NCBI GenBank assembly: GCA_029287335.1
Contig: JARFRI010000045.1
Location: forward strand, 1 to 15,577
Source: Phycisphaera sp.
GTDB lineage: Bacteria; Planctomycetota; Phycisphaerae; Phycisphaerales; Phycisphaeraceae
Length of the DNA: 15,577 nucleotides
Direction: 5' to 3'
Shown here: piece after piece, positions 1-6,258 of the stretch
Position numbering within the stretch: the stretch's first letter is position 1
Layout: every line of letters begins with the position of its first letter
Notes under the pieces: model-generated
What the model was told of the DNA's origin: nothing
Databases searched by the model: none
Seen by the model: only the letters and a program-made list of their open reading frames with translations
Made by a program: the position numbers and the translations under genes

Positions 1-23
1 CGAGGGGGCTGAGGGATCGTGGA

Positions 24-47
24 CCCATCCCGCTGAAGCGGGCTGGG
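24..47. other. Hairpin downstream of ruvB
   Basis: Stem of CCCATCCCGC against GCGGGCTGGG with a TGAA loop and one internal mismatch. It lies about 90 bases past the ruvB stop. There is no T-tract on either side, so it is not a classical intrinsic terminator. It could be a transcript 3'-end structure or part of the next gene's leader. The sequence 1-135 shows no convincing coding region. Confidence 0.4.
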
Positions 48-74
48 CGGGGGTGGAGTTTGTGGTGAGGCGGT

Positions 75-105
75 GGGTGCCGGGTTTGAGAGGGGGTTTC
101 GGGGG
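75..105 (+). other. G-quadruplex motif
   Basis: Four G-tracts at 75-77, 82-84, 92-96 and 101-105 are separated by loops of 4, 7 and 4 bases, which fits the G3+N1-7 rule. It sits 30 bases beyond the ruvB stop, on the strand that is template for ruvB, so any quadruplex would form in DNA and not in the ruvB mRNA. Such motifs also arise by chance in high-GC DNA. Confidence 0.35.
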
Positions 106-135
106 CGTAGAGAGTCGATGATTGTTTGCTGTGTG

Positions 136-1218
136 TTAGGATTTGGTTAAATCGGCGATTTTGGGCTCTGGCGCGGGGTGCCGGTATTCGAATAATGGGT
201 CGGGGTCGTCCTGGACCTTGTTCTTCAGGCCCAGGTGCTCGGCACCGGCCCGGGTCAGTTGTCGGCCTTTGCGGGTGCGGGCGAGGAAGCCGATCTGGAG
301 GAGGAAGGGTTCGACGGCTTGCTCGAGGGTGCCTGCGTCGTCGCCCAGGGTGGCGGCGACGGCTTCGAGGCCGACCGGGCCGCCTTCGTAGACCTCGGCG
401 ATGCAGCGGAGGTATTTGCGGTCCAGTTCGTCCAGGCCTAGCGAATCGACGCCTTCTAGCTTGAGGGCTTGGTCGACGACGGTGGTGTTCAGGGCGTTGT
501 TGTGGCGGACCTGCGAGAAGTCGCGGACCCGGCGGAGCAGGCGGTTGGCGATGCGCGGGGTGCCACGGGAGCGCATGGCGACGGTTGCTAGCGCCGCGGG
601 GTCGTCGACGCCCATTTCTAAGAGGCCCGCGCTGCGGGTGAGGATGTGGAGGAGGTCTTTTTCGCTGTAGAACTCGAGGCTGTGGGTTAGGCCGAAGCGG
701 GATCGCATGGGGCTACTGATCAGGCCGGCCCGGGTGGTGGCGCCGATGAGGGTGAAGGGCTGGACGGGCAGCGTGATGGTCTTGGCGTGCATGCCCGAGT
801 CGATCTGGACGTCGATCTTGTAGTCTTCCATCGCGGAGTAGAGGTACTCTTCCAGGGCGATGGGCAGGCGGTGGACCTCGTCGATGAAGAGGACGTCGCG
901 GGGCTGGAGCTTGGTGAGGATGCCGACGAGGTCGCCGGGCTTGGTGAGGGCTGGGCCGGCGGTGACGGTGAGGTGGGTGCCCATCTCGTTGGCGATGATG
1001 TGGGCGAGTGTGGTTTTGCCTAGGCCGGGTGGGCCGTGGAGGAGGACGTGCTCCATGGCTTCGCCGCGCTGTCGGGAGGCGGTGAGGGTGATGGAGAGTT
1101 TTTCGGTGAGGGCGGGCTGGCCGACGTACTCGGCGAGGGTCTGGGGGCGCAGGGCGAGGTTGAACTGCTCGTCCTGGGGCGTGGAGGCGTCGGCGGTGAT
1201 GATGCGTTGGGTCGCCAC
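136..1218 (-). CDS. ruvB: Holliday junction branch migration ATPase RuvB
   Basis: RuvB is the hexameric AAA+ motor that drives Holliday junction branch migration together with RuvA, before RuvC cleaves the junction. The 360-residue product shows Walker A GPPGLGKT (62-69), Walker B FIDEVH (111-116), sensor 1 GATTRAG (159-165) and the MRSRF segment (171-175) that carries the arginine finger. A winged-helix C-terminal domain follows (about 265-330). Length is slightly above the usual 330-350 because of a short C-terminal tail. The start is GTG at 1216-1218; an in-frame TAA lies four codons upstream, so no earlier start is possible. There is no clear Shine-Dalgarno. No ruvA or ruvC is adjacent in the window. 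The gene is divergent from the small CDS at 1447. Confidence 0.97.
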   Translation of the reverse strand: MATQRIITADASTPQDEQFNLALRPQTLAEYVGQPALTEKLSITLTASRQRGEAMEHVLLHGPPGLGKTTLAHIIANEMGTHLTVTAGPALTKPGDLVGILTKLQPRDVLFIDEVHRLPIALEEYLYSAMEDYKIDVQIDSGMHAKTITLPVQPFTLIGATTRAGLISSPMRSRFGLTHSLEFYSEKDLLHILTRSAGLLEMGVDDPAALATVAMRSRGTPRIANRLLRRVRDFSQVRHNNALNTTVVDQALKLEGVDSLGLDELDRKYLRCIAEVYEGGPVGLEAVAATLGDDAGTLEQAVEPFLLQIGFLARTRKGRQLTRAGAEHLGLKNKVQDDPDPLFEYRHPAPEPKIADLTKS

Positions 1219-1446
1219 AGGGATAGCTTAACGATTCGGTGGGAAACAGCCCGGCAAGATCAAAAAAGCTCCAAATCCCCCGCTTTCGCACTTTCGACTC
1301 ACATTATTCGCAACAAATGGAAATAGATTGGGTTCATAATCGTCTTTAACCTCCTAGGGGTTGCGAATTTTGGCCCATTGGCCACTTGAGCTCCCCTGTC
1401 AGCCGGACCACTTTCCGGGACGGCCCTAACGATAGGTCAGAACACC

Positions 1447-1614
1447 ATGACGACTCAAACCCCTACCGCACCCACCAACCCCCGCGTCCAGCGTGTCCTC
1501 GCCCGGCTCCGCCGAAAGCAATTGGACCTGGCGATCTCGGGCAACGTGTCCGACTCGGCCCGATACGCCCAGCGTGCGTGGAAGGTGCGTCTGTTTGGCC
1601 GAAAGGCCGCCTAA
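1447..1614 (+). CDS. Small basic protein, 55 residues, unknown function
   Basis: The frame opens with ATG and closes with TAA. It encodes MTTQTPTAPTNPRVQRVLAR, then an Arg/Lys-rich stretch (residues 13-25), an ISGNVSDSARYAQRAWKV segment (30-47) and a basic end FGRKAA. Codon third positions are mostly G or C, as in the neighbouring real genes. A weak AGG lies 10 bases upstream. The composition suggests a soluble, positively charged protein with a Thr/Pro-rich start and a possible helix, perhaps binding nucleic acid or ribosomes; that is inference only. No known family is recognised. It stands alone between ruvB and the metal ATPase, so it may have its own promoter. Confidence 0.6.
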   Translation: MTTQTPTAPTNPRVQRVLARLRRKQLDLAISGNVSDSARYAQRAWKVRLFGRKAA

Positions 1615-1682
1615 GCACAACGCAGCAGGCCCCATAAGCGTACGAAATCCGTTCAGCGCGAACCGATCCGGCCGCGATGACG

Positions 1683-1691
1683 TGCTACAAT
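1683..1691 (+). promoter_or_regulatory. Candidate extended -10 promoter for the metal ATPase
   Basis: TGCTACAAT matches the extended -10 form TGnTATAAT with one change. It lies about 44 bases before the ATPase start, giving a plausible leader of roughly 35-40 bases. No good -35 box is seen at the usual spacing, which extended -10 promoters can tolerate. No metal-regulator operator is obvious. Confidence 0.35.
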
Positions 1692-1734
1692 TCCAGGTCC
1701 TCCAGTTTTTCTATCTGGCCCGCCGGAGTTGTTC

Positions 1735-3882
1735 ATGTCGACCGCTACGCCTCACGCACACGATCACGACCATTCCCACGACCACGGCCTCGACGCCGAT
1801 TGCTGTGATGTCGGGGGCATGGCCAAACTCGGCCAGTCCGATGGCGAGCAGAAGCTCGACTTCCAGATCATCGCGGTGCTGCTGGGCGTCACCGTTCTGA
1901 TCGCGTCGTTTATCTCGATGCTGATCTACCCCTGGGGTACCGGGCCTGATGGGCACACCGACAAAATCGTCAGCACCGTGCCGTTCCAGTCCGCGATGCT
2001 TGCCGCGGTTGCGTCGATCCTGCTCGGCGGGCCGATCGTCTGGGGTGCCGCCAAAGGGCTGGTGACCGGCCGATGCTCGCACGACCACGGCCCGGGCCAA
2101 ATCGGCCACGACCACGAACACGTCGCCGGCGGCTCGCACATGGAAGAACTCGTCGCCATCGCGATCATCGCGGCCTTTGCTGAAGGCATGTACGTCGAGT
2201 GCGCGGTTGTTGCATTCTTCATGTTGATCGCCTCGTTGATTGAGCACCGCACCGCGGCCGGCGCACTGAAGACCATCGAGTCGCTGATTCGGATCACGCC
2301 GACCAAGGCCGTGGTGATCAACGAGGCGGGCGAGCAACAAGAAGTCAAAGCCGCGGACCTCAAGCCCGGCGACCGCGTGCTGGTCCTGCCCGGCGACAAC
2401 ATCCCCGGCGACGGCAAGGTCGTCGAGGGCAACTCCACCGTCGACCAGGCCAACATCACCGGCGAGTCCGTCCCCGTCGATAAAACGCCCGGCGACGAAG
2501 CCTTCGCGGGTACGATCAATGAGACCGGCCGACTGGTCATTGAGATCTCCCGTGCCGGCGAAGACTCCACGCTCGGCAAGGTGCAATCACTCATCCTCCA
2601 GGCCGCGCAGACCAAGCCCGCCGTCGTCCGCGAGTTGAGTAAGTACGCTTCGTACTACACGCCGGTCGTGCTGATCCTGGCCTTCATCATCTTTGTGTTC
2701 ACCAAGGACCTGCGTAACTCGATCTCGCTGCTGCTGATCGCCTGCCCTTGTGCGTTGATCCTTTGTGGACCGACCGCGATCGTTGCGTCGCTTTCCGCGT
2801 CGGCTCGCCTGGGCGTGCTCGTTAAATCGGTCAGCGATCTTGAAGTGGTCCGCCGGGTCACCGCGATCGTCTTTGACAAGACCGGTACGCTCACGACCGG
2901 CGACCTCAGCGTCACACGGATGAAACCCATCGAAGGCGTCGAAGGCGCGGAACTGCTCCGCCTTTGCGTGTCGGCCGAAGTTCACTCGCGGCACCCCGTC
3001 GCCCGTGCAGTGGTTGAGGTGGCTCAAAAAGCCAAGCTGCAACCCACGCCGACCATTGGCTTTGAGGAAGTGTCGGGCCGAGGCGTGAAAGCAACCTTGG
3101 AAGACGGCAGCTCGGTCTACGTCGGCCGGGAAGCCTTCCTGATCGACAACGGCATCGATGTCTCCAAGCTCGACACCAGCGAAACCGAAGGGCTGAGCCT
3201 GCTCTTTGTCGCGCATAACATGCAGGCCATCGGCTGGCTTGGCTTGGCCGACCAGCCCCGCGCGGGGGCTGCCGAGGCGCTGCACGAGCTCGACGAAGCG
3301 GGCGTGAAGCGCCGCGTCATGATCACCGGCGACCGCTGGTCGCCTGCGCGTCGTGTGGCCGAGGCACTGGGTATCACGGACTTCACCGCAGAAGCCCTGC
3401 CCGGCGATAAGCTCGAACTCGTGGAACAACTCAAAGCAGAAGGCCATACCGTCGCGGTCGTCGGCGACGGCGTCAACGACGGCCCCGCGCTCGCCGCAGG
3501 CGACGTATCGCTGGCCATGGGTGCCGCAGGCTCGGACGTCGCGATCAACTCCGCGTCCATCGCGCTGATGAACAACAACCTCAATCGCATCCCCTTTATG
3601 GTCGGTCTGTCGCGGAAAACCGTCACCGTCATCCGCCAGAACCTCGCGGGCACGATGATCTACATCCTCGCGATGATCGCCCTGCTGCTCGCCGGCTGGA
3701 TGGCTCCGTGGGTTGCTGCGGTCGGGCACGGCATCAGCTCGATCGTCGTCATCTTCAACTCCGCAAGGCTGGTCCGTGAGGGTGAAAACCTGCACACCCC
3801 CGACACCACCGAGCAGACCGGCCGACGTGCCCGCAAACTTGAACACGTGGGCACGCCCGCCGCAGCGCCTGCGACGGCCTAA
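1735..3882 (+). CDS. P1B-type heavy-metal-translocating ATPase
   Basis: A membrane pump that uses ATP to move a transition metal out of the cytoplasm. The 715-residue protein starts at ATG 1735, with GGAG seven bases upstream; an in-frame TTG at 1729 is less likely. It has no HMA domain; instead the N-terminus is His/Asp-rich (7-17), followed by a Cys pair (23-24). A second Cys/His cluster (114-129) lies between early membrane helices. Core motifs: TGES (242-245), CPC (337-339), DKTGT with phosphorylated Asp381, His420-Pro421 typical of P1B pumps, and GDGVND (577-582). The last membrane helix has VGHGISS (663-669) before NSARL. Zn/Cd/Pb pumps (P1B-2) carry Asp at the aligned site, while P1B-4 pumps carry His in HEGGT but normally have SPC. 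This CPC plus HGISS mix leaves the metal open: Zn, Cd, Co or Cu are all possible. It has its own likely promoter and lies 73 bases before the next gene. Confidence 0.93.
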   Translation: MSTATPHAHDHDHSHDHGLDADCCDVGGMAKLGQSDGEQKLDFQIIAVLLGVTVLIASFISMLIYPWGTGPDGHTDKIVSTVPFQSAMLAAVASILLGGPIVWGAAKGLVTGRCSHDHGPGQIGHDHEHVAGGSHMEELVAIAIIAAFAEGMYVECAVVAFFMLIASLIEHRTAAGALKTIESLIRITPTKAVVINEAGEQQEVKAADLKPGDRVLVLPGDNIPGDGKVVEGNSTVDQANITGESVPVDKTPGDEAFAGTINETGRLVIEISRAGEDSTLGKVQSLILQAAQTKPAVVRELSKYASYYTPVVLILAFIIFVFTKDLRNSISLLLIACPCALILCGPTAIVASLSASARLGVLVKSVSDLEVVRRVTAIVFDKTGTLTTGDLSVTRMKPIEGVEGAELLRLCVSAEVHSRHPVARAVVEVAQKAKLQPTPTIGFEEVSGRGVKATLEDGSSVYVGREAFLIDNGIDVSKLDTSETEGLSLLFVAHNMQAIGWLGLADQPRAGAAEALHELDEAGVKRRVMITGDRWSPARRVAEALGITDFTAEALPGDKLELVEQLKAEGHTVAVVGDGVNDGPALAAGDVSLAMGAAGSDVAINSASIALMNNNLNRIPFMVGLSRKTVTVIRQNLAGTMIYILAMIALLLAGWMAPWVAAVGHGISSIVVIFNSARLVREGENLHTPDTTEQTGRRARKLEHVGTPAAAPATA

Positions 3883-3904
3883 ACCCCAATTCGATGCCGC
3901 AGCG

Positions 3905-3938
3905 GGCCACTTGCCGATACACTGGTTATCGGCCACTT
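3905..3938 (+). other. Hairpin flanked by a direct repeat
   Basis: A perfect 7-base-pair stem, GCCGATA (3913-3919) with TATCGGC (3927-3933), closes a 7-base loop. The direct repeat GGCCACTT occurs at 3905-3912 and 3931-3938. It lies in the 73-base gap between the ATPase stop and the lipoprotein start. No T-tract follows, so it may be a weak terminator, an mRNA processing or stability structure, or a protein site. Confidence 0.35.
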
Positions 3939-3955
3939 CCCCTGCGAAACGATCC

Positions 3956-5164
3956 ATGCAACTGAGCCTGAAACCAACGACCGCTGCCCTGCTCGCCATC
4001 GGCCTGACCCTGGTCGGCTGCGAAAGCACCTGGCTGGCGTCCGGCAACGACCGGCCTAGGCCCGTCGTTCAGCCCGATGACTTCGTCGGCGAACCGCAGG
4101 CCCAACAAGAAACCACCGGCGATGAAGAGACCGCGCTGGTCACCACGCAAGAACCCGTCGCGGCCACCAGCGACGCTGGCGAACCTGTCAAGAACCCGCG
4201 CTCGCAGCAGGCCCTTCCCGTCGATGCGATGGTCGGGCATATCAATGGCGAGGCCGTCTACGCCGACCAGATCTTCGACGTCAACCTGGTCGCCCAGCTC
4301 GAGTCCTTCGGCCAACGCTTCGATCGCGAGGCGTTCGGGGATGCCGCCGGCGGCGTGATCCAAGACCGGCTCCAAGGCATCATCATCAACAAGCTGATCC
4401 TCGGCGAGGCGGAGCGAAATCTTCTTGAGAGCCAACGCCGAGGCGTCGAAGGCCGCATCCAGTCAGAGCGCGAAGAGCTGCTGCGTTATTACGGCCAGGG
4501 CTCGCTCGCTAAAGCCAAGGCCGAGTTCCTCAAAGAGCGTGGTAAGGAGCTCGGCCAGCACCTGGCCGACTTCCGCGAAGAGCTGGTCATCGGCAGCTAT
4601 ATCCGCTCGAAGGTTATGCCCAAGATCGTCGTCAATCAGCGCGATGTCGAACGCTACTATGCCGACAATATTGAGAAGTACCAGCAGCCCGATACGCGGA
4701 TCGTCCGCCTGATCCGCGCGGTCGATGCGGGTGTCGCAGCACAAATCGAAGAACGCCTGGGCAAAGGGCAGGGCTTCGACAAGCTCGCGGGTGATCCGTC
4801 GCTGAATCAATACAACCCCCAGAACGCGGGCGTCTTCAACAACGGCAACCCGATCCCCGGCGACAAGGTCATCGGCCTTGAGCCGGTCAATGCGGCACTG
4901 ATCAAACTCGCCAGCGGTAAGCACGCCGGCCCGATCACCGTCGGCGACGCCACGTTCTTCGTGCAGGTCGTTCAGCGGACGCCGGGCGTCAAGATCGAGT
5001 TGGCCGAAGCGCAGATCAAGATCGAGCAGATCCTCCGCTCGACCCAGTTTGAGAAGTACGCGCTCCGCTTCCGCTTGGACCTGCTTAAGCGCGGCAGCTA
5101 CTCCGACCCGGCGGAGATGGGCAACAAGCTCCTGGACATCGCCTACGCACGGTACGATCAGTAG
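3956..5164 (+). CDS. SurA/parvulin-like peptidyl-prolyl isomerase lipoprotein
   Basis: A probable envelope chaperone of the SurA/PpiC type. The 402-residue protein starts at ATG 3956, because this gives a lipoprotein signal peptide with hydrophobic core and the lipobox LVGC at Cys22. Then come a low-complexity Pro/Glu/Thr linker (about 30-90), a SurA-N-like segment starting near AMVGHINGEAVYADQIF (91-107) with long charged helices to about 230, and a parvulin-like region (about 236-345) holding YYADNIEKYQQPD and FFVQVVQRTPG. The parvulin core looks degenerate: the usual His in the first strand is replaced in DTRIVRLIRAV, so it may be a chaperone without isomerase activity. The start has no clear Shine-Dalgarno. 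The stop lies 2 bases before the yraN-family gene, so the two are almost certainly cotranscribed. Confidence 0.8.
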   Translation: MQLSLKPTTAALLAIGLTLVGCESTWLASGNDRPRPVVQPDDFVGEPQAQQETTGDEETALVTTQEPVAATSDAGEPVKNPRSQQALPVDAMVGHINGEAVYADQIFDVNLVAQLESFGQRFDREAFGDAAGGVIQDRLQGIIINKLILGEAERNLLESQRRGVEGRIQSEREELLRYYGQGSLAKAKAEFLKERGKELGQHLADFREELVIGSYIRSKVMPKIVVNQRDVERYYADNIEKYQQPDTRIVRLIRAVDAGVAAQIEERLGKGQGFDKLAGDPSLNQYNPQNAGVFNNGNPIPGDKVIGLEPVNAALIKLASGKHAGPITVGDATFFVQVVQRTPGVKIELAEAQIKIEQILRSTQFEKYALRFRLDLLKRGSYSDPAEMGNKLLDIAYARYDQ

Positions 5165-5166
5165 TC

Positions 5167-5577
5167 ATGCGATGGCCTGGACCTCTGCGTCGGCTGCTAA
5201 GCCAAGACCTGTCGCCCGGCGAGCAAGGCGAGCGGCTCGCGGAGAAACACCTTAAAAAGCAAGGCTACAAAGTAATCGCGCGCAACCTGCGCAGCAGGCT
5301 CGGCGAGATCGACCTGCTCATGCTCGGGCCCGACGGGCGCACACTCGTCTTCGTCGAGGTCAAGACGGCCAAGGCCAATCGCCAGTCGAAGATCCCGCCG
5401 GAGCATCGCGTGGGCCCAAAGAAGCAGCGCAAGATCGCAACGCTCGCGGCGCAATTGATTGCCAAGCAGAAACTCACGGGTCGGCCTATCCGTTTCGATA
5501 TCGTGGGTGTTGATCTGCATGACGACCGCGCCGCAGACATCCGGCACTACGCCGGTGCGTTTGAGTCGCCGTGGTGA
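5167..5577 (+). CDS. YraN/UPF0102 family endonuclease-like protein
   Basis: A 136-residue member of the YraN (UPF0102) family, which has a restriction-endonuclease-like fold; its cellular role is poorly defined, with links to DNA repair or recombination proposed. Visible hallmarks are GEQGERLAEKHLKKQGY (18-34), RNLRSRLGEIDLL (39-51) with Glu47 and Asp49, and VEVKT (63-67), giving a PD-(D/E)xK-like E/D...ExK active-site arrangement. Length is slightly above the usual 115-130 residues. It starts 2 bases after the lipoprotein stop, which suggests translational coupling. It converges with the respiratory cluster; a heptamer array begins 4 bases after its stop codon. Confidence 0.9.
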   Translation: MRWPGPLRRLLSQDLSPGEQGERLAEKHLKKQGYKVIARNLRSRLGEIDLLMLGPDGRTLVFVEVKTAKANRQSKIPPEHRVGPKKQRKIATLAAQLIAKQKLTGRPIRFDIVGVDLHDDRAADIRHYAGAFESPW

Positions 5578-5581
5578 TGGC

Positions 5582-5620
5582 GTAGGGAATCGGGAATATG
5601 GAGTAGGGAGTCGGCAAGGC
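5582..5620 (+). repeat. Heptamer array, left arm of spacer A
   Basis: Five consecutive 7-base units in strict phase (5582-5588, 5589-5595, 5596-5602, 5603-5609, 5610-5616), approximating RTMGGGA, plus a partial unit. The array begins 4 bases after the yraN-family stop and reads in the same direction as that gene. The same unit type reappears inverted at 5686-5718. Confidence 0.75.
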
Positions 5621-5629
5621 GAACGAGCC

Positions 5630-5659
5630 AAAAAAAACGCCGCATATGCATGCGGCGTT
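5630..5659 (-). terminator. Intrinsic terminator of the respiratory operon
   Basis: AACGCCGCAT (5636-5645) pairs perfectly with ATGCGGCGTT (5650-5659) around a 4-base loop. On the minus strand it is followed by eight T residues (complement of 5630-5637, the first two of which are in the stem). It lies about 60 bases after the coxD stop and is the only strong hairpin-plus-U-tract downstream of the oxidase genes. On the plus strand no T-tract follows, so it should work mainly for the minus strand. A weaker AT-rich hairpin (GTTTGA/TCAAAC, 5665-5682) lies next to it. Confidence 0.8.
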
Positions 5660-5685
5660 GAATCGTTTGAGTTCTTTCAAACCAA

Positions 5686-5718
5686 CCTGTTGCCTACTCC
5701 CGAGTCCCTATTGCCTAC
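5686..5718 (-). repeat. Heptamer array, right arm of spacer A
   Basis: Four phased 7-base units on the minus strand (5718-5712, 5711-5705, 5704-5698, 5697-5691), variants of GTAGGSA, plus a partial unit. The array starts 1 base after the coxD stop codon. It is an imperfect inverted copy of the array at 5582-5620, with the terminator hairpin between them. Confidence 0.75.
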
Positions 5719-5719
5719 A

Positions 5720-6154
5720 TCAATGCGGGTCGGAATCCAATAGGCCCGGCGGGGGAACGTAGTCACCCGTGCCGTCGTTGGCCGCTTGATGCTCGCGTGC
5801 GACGTCTTGTGCGGTGATGGTTGGCTCGTACTGCCACGTGTCGAGCATCACGAAGCCAATGAAAAGCGCCACGAAACCTAGTGAGCCGAGGATACACAGG
5901 CCGTGGAAACCGCGGTCCCACCAGATGTGCATGAAGATCAGCACGACGAGGACTGCCTTGACCAGCGCGATGCCCAGCGCGACGACGATGTTCAATGGGC
6001 CAAGGTCCACGTTGATCGCGGCGACGGTGAGGATCGTCAGCACCATCAGCGCGAGGAAGACGACGGTGAGCAGTTGCCAACTCACGGCGTGGTGCTCGTG
6101 ATCACCATGGCCATGATCGTCGTGGGCGTGTTCGGTTGTAGTAGCTTCGGACAT
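5720..6154 (-). CDS. coxD: Cytochrome c oxidase subunit IV (prokaryotic type)
   Basis: The small accessory subunit of the haem-copper oxidase, 144 residues. The cytoplasmic-side N-terminus is His/Asp-rich (9-22). Three membrane helices follow at about 26-46, 53-77 and 85-104, with the conserved KAVLVVLIFMHIWW stretch (66-79) and the closing MLDTWQYEP. This matches the prokaryotic COX4 family. The ATG at 6154 has only a weak purine-rich upstream stretch. It is the last gene of the act-cox cluster, with the terminator about 60 bases downstream. Its spacer to coxC is 104 bases, unusually long within such an operon. Confidence 0.88.
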   Translation of the reverse strand: MSEATTTEHAHDDHGHGDHEHHAVSWQLLTVVFLALMVLTILTVAAINVDLGPLNIVVALGIALVKAVLVVLIFMHIWWDRGFHGLCILGSLGFVALFIGFVMLDTWQYEPTITAQDVAREHQAANDGTGDYVPPPGLLDSDPH

Positions 6155-6189
6155 GTTGGTTTCTCTTATTCGTATCCCGCAGCATTGCC

Positions 6190-6224
6190 GCTCGCGGTGC
6201 TCGCGTCAACGCCGCGGGCTTTTT
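6190..6224 (+). terminator. Possible plus-strand terminator between coxC and coxD
   Basis: GCTCGCGG (6190-6197) pairs with CCGCGGGC (6212-6219), with one G-T wobble and a 14-base loop, followed by five T residues. On the plus strand this has terminator form, although the annotated genes here lie on the minus strand. It could stop transcripts that read through from yraN antisense to coxD. The long loop lowers confidence. Confidence 0.35.
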
Positions 6225-6226
6225 AT

Positions 6227-6254
6227 TAACTTCTATCTACTAACTTCTAACTTC
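6227..6254 (-). repeat. GAAGTTA heptamer array, spacer B
   Basis: Four phased 7-base units read on the minus strand: GAAGTTA at 6254-6248 and 6247-6241, a variant GTAGATA at 6240-6234, and GAAGTTA at 6233-6227. It begins 4 bases after the coxC stop. No inverted partner is visible in this spacer. The rest of the spacer holds the hairpin at 6190-6219. Confidence 0.8.
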
Positions 6255-6258
6255 TTCT

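Noticed and set aside
713..1291. Minus-strand frame (192 codons) overlapping ruvB in another frame
   Set aside because: The product is Pro/His/Arg low complexity and RuvB motifs are intact in the main frame.
1335..1340. CATAAT as a -10 box for the small CDS
   Set aside because: No -35-like hexamer at usable spacing and no extended -10 TG; the region is just AT-richer than its surroundings.
2587..4047. Long antisense open frame (486 codons) opposite the ATPase and the lipoprotein start
   Set aside because: It spans two well-supported plus-strand genes, is rich in His, Arg, Asp and Gly with no domain, and is the expected mirror of GC-rich third positions.
5582..5718. CRISPR-like reading of the short repeats
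   Set aside because: Units are 7 bases with no spacers, and there are no cas genes; these are contiguous degenerate tandem arrays.
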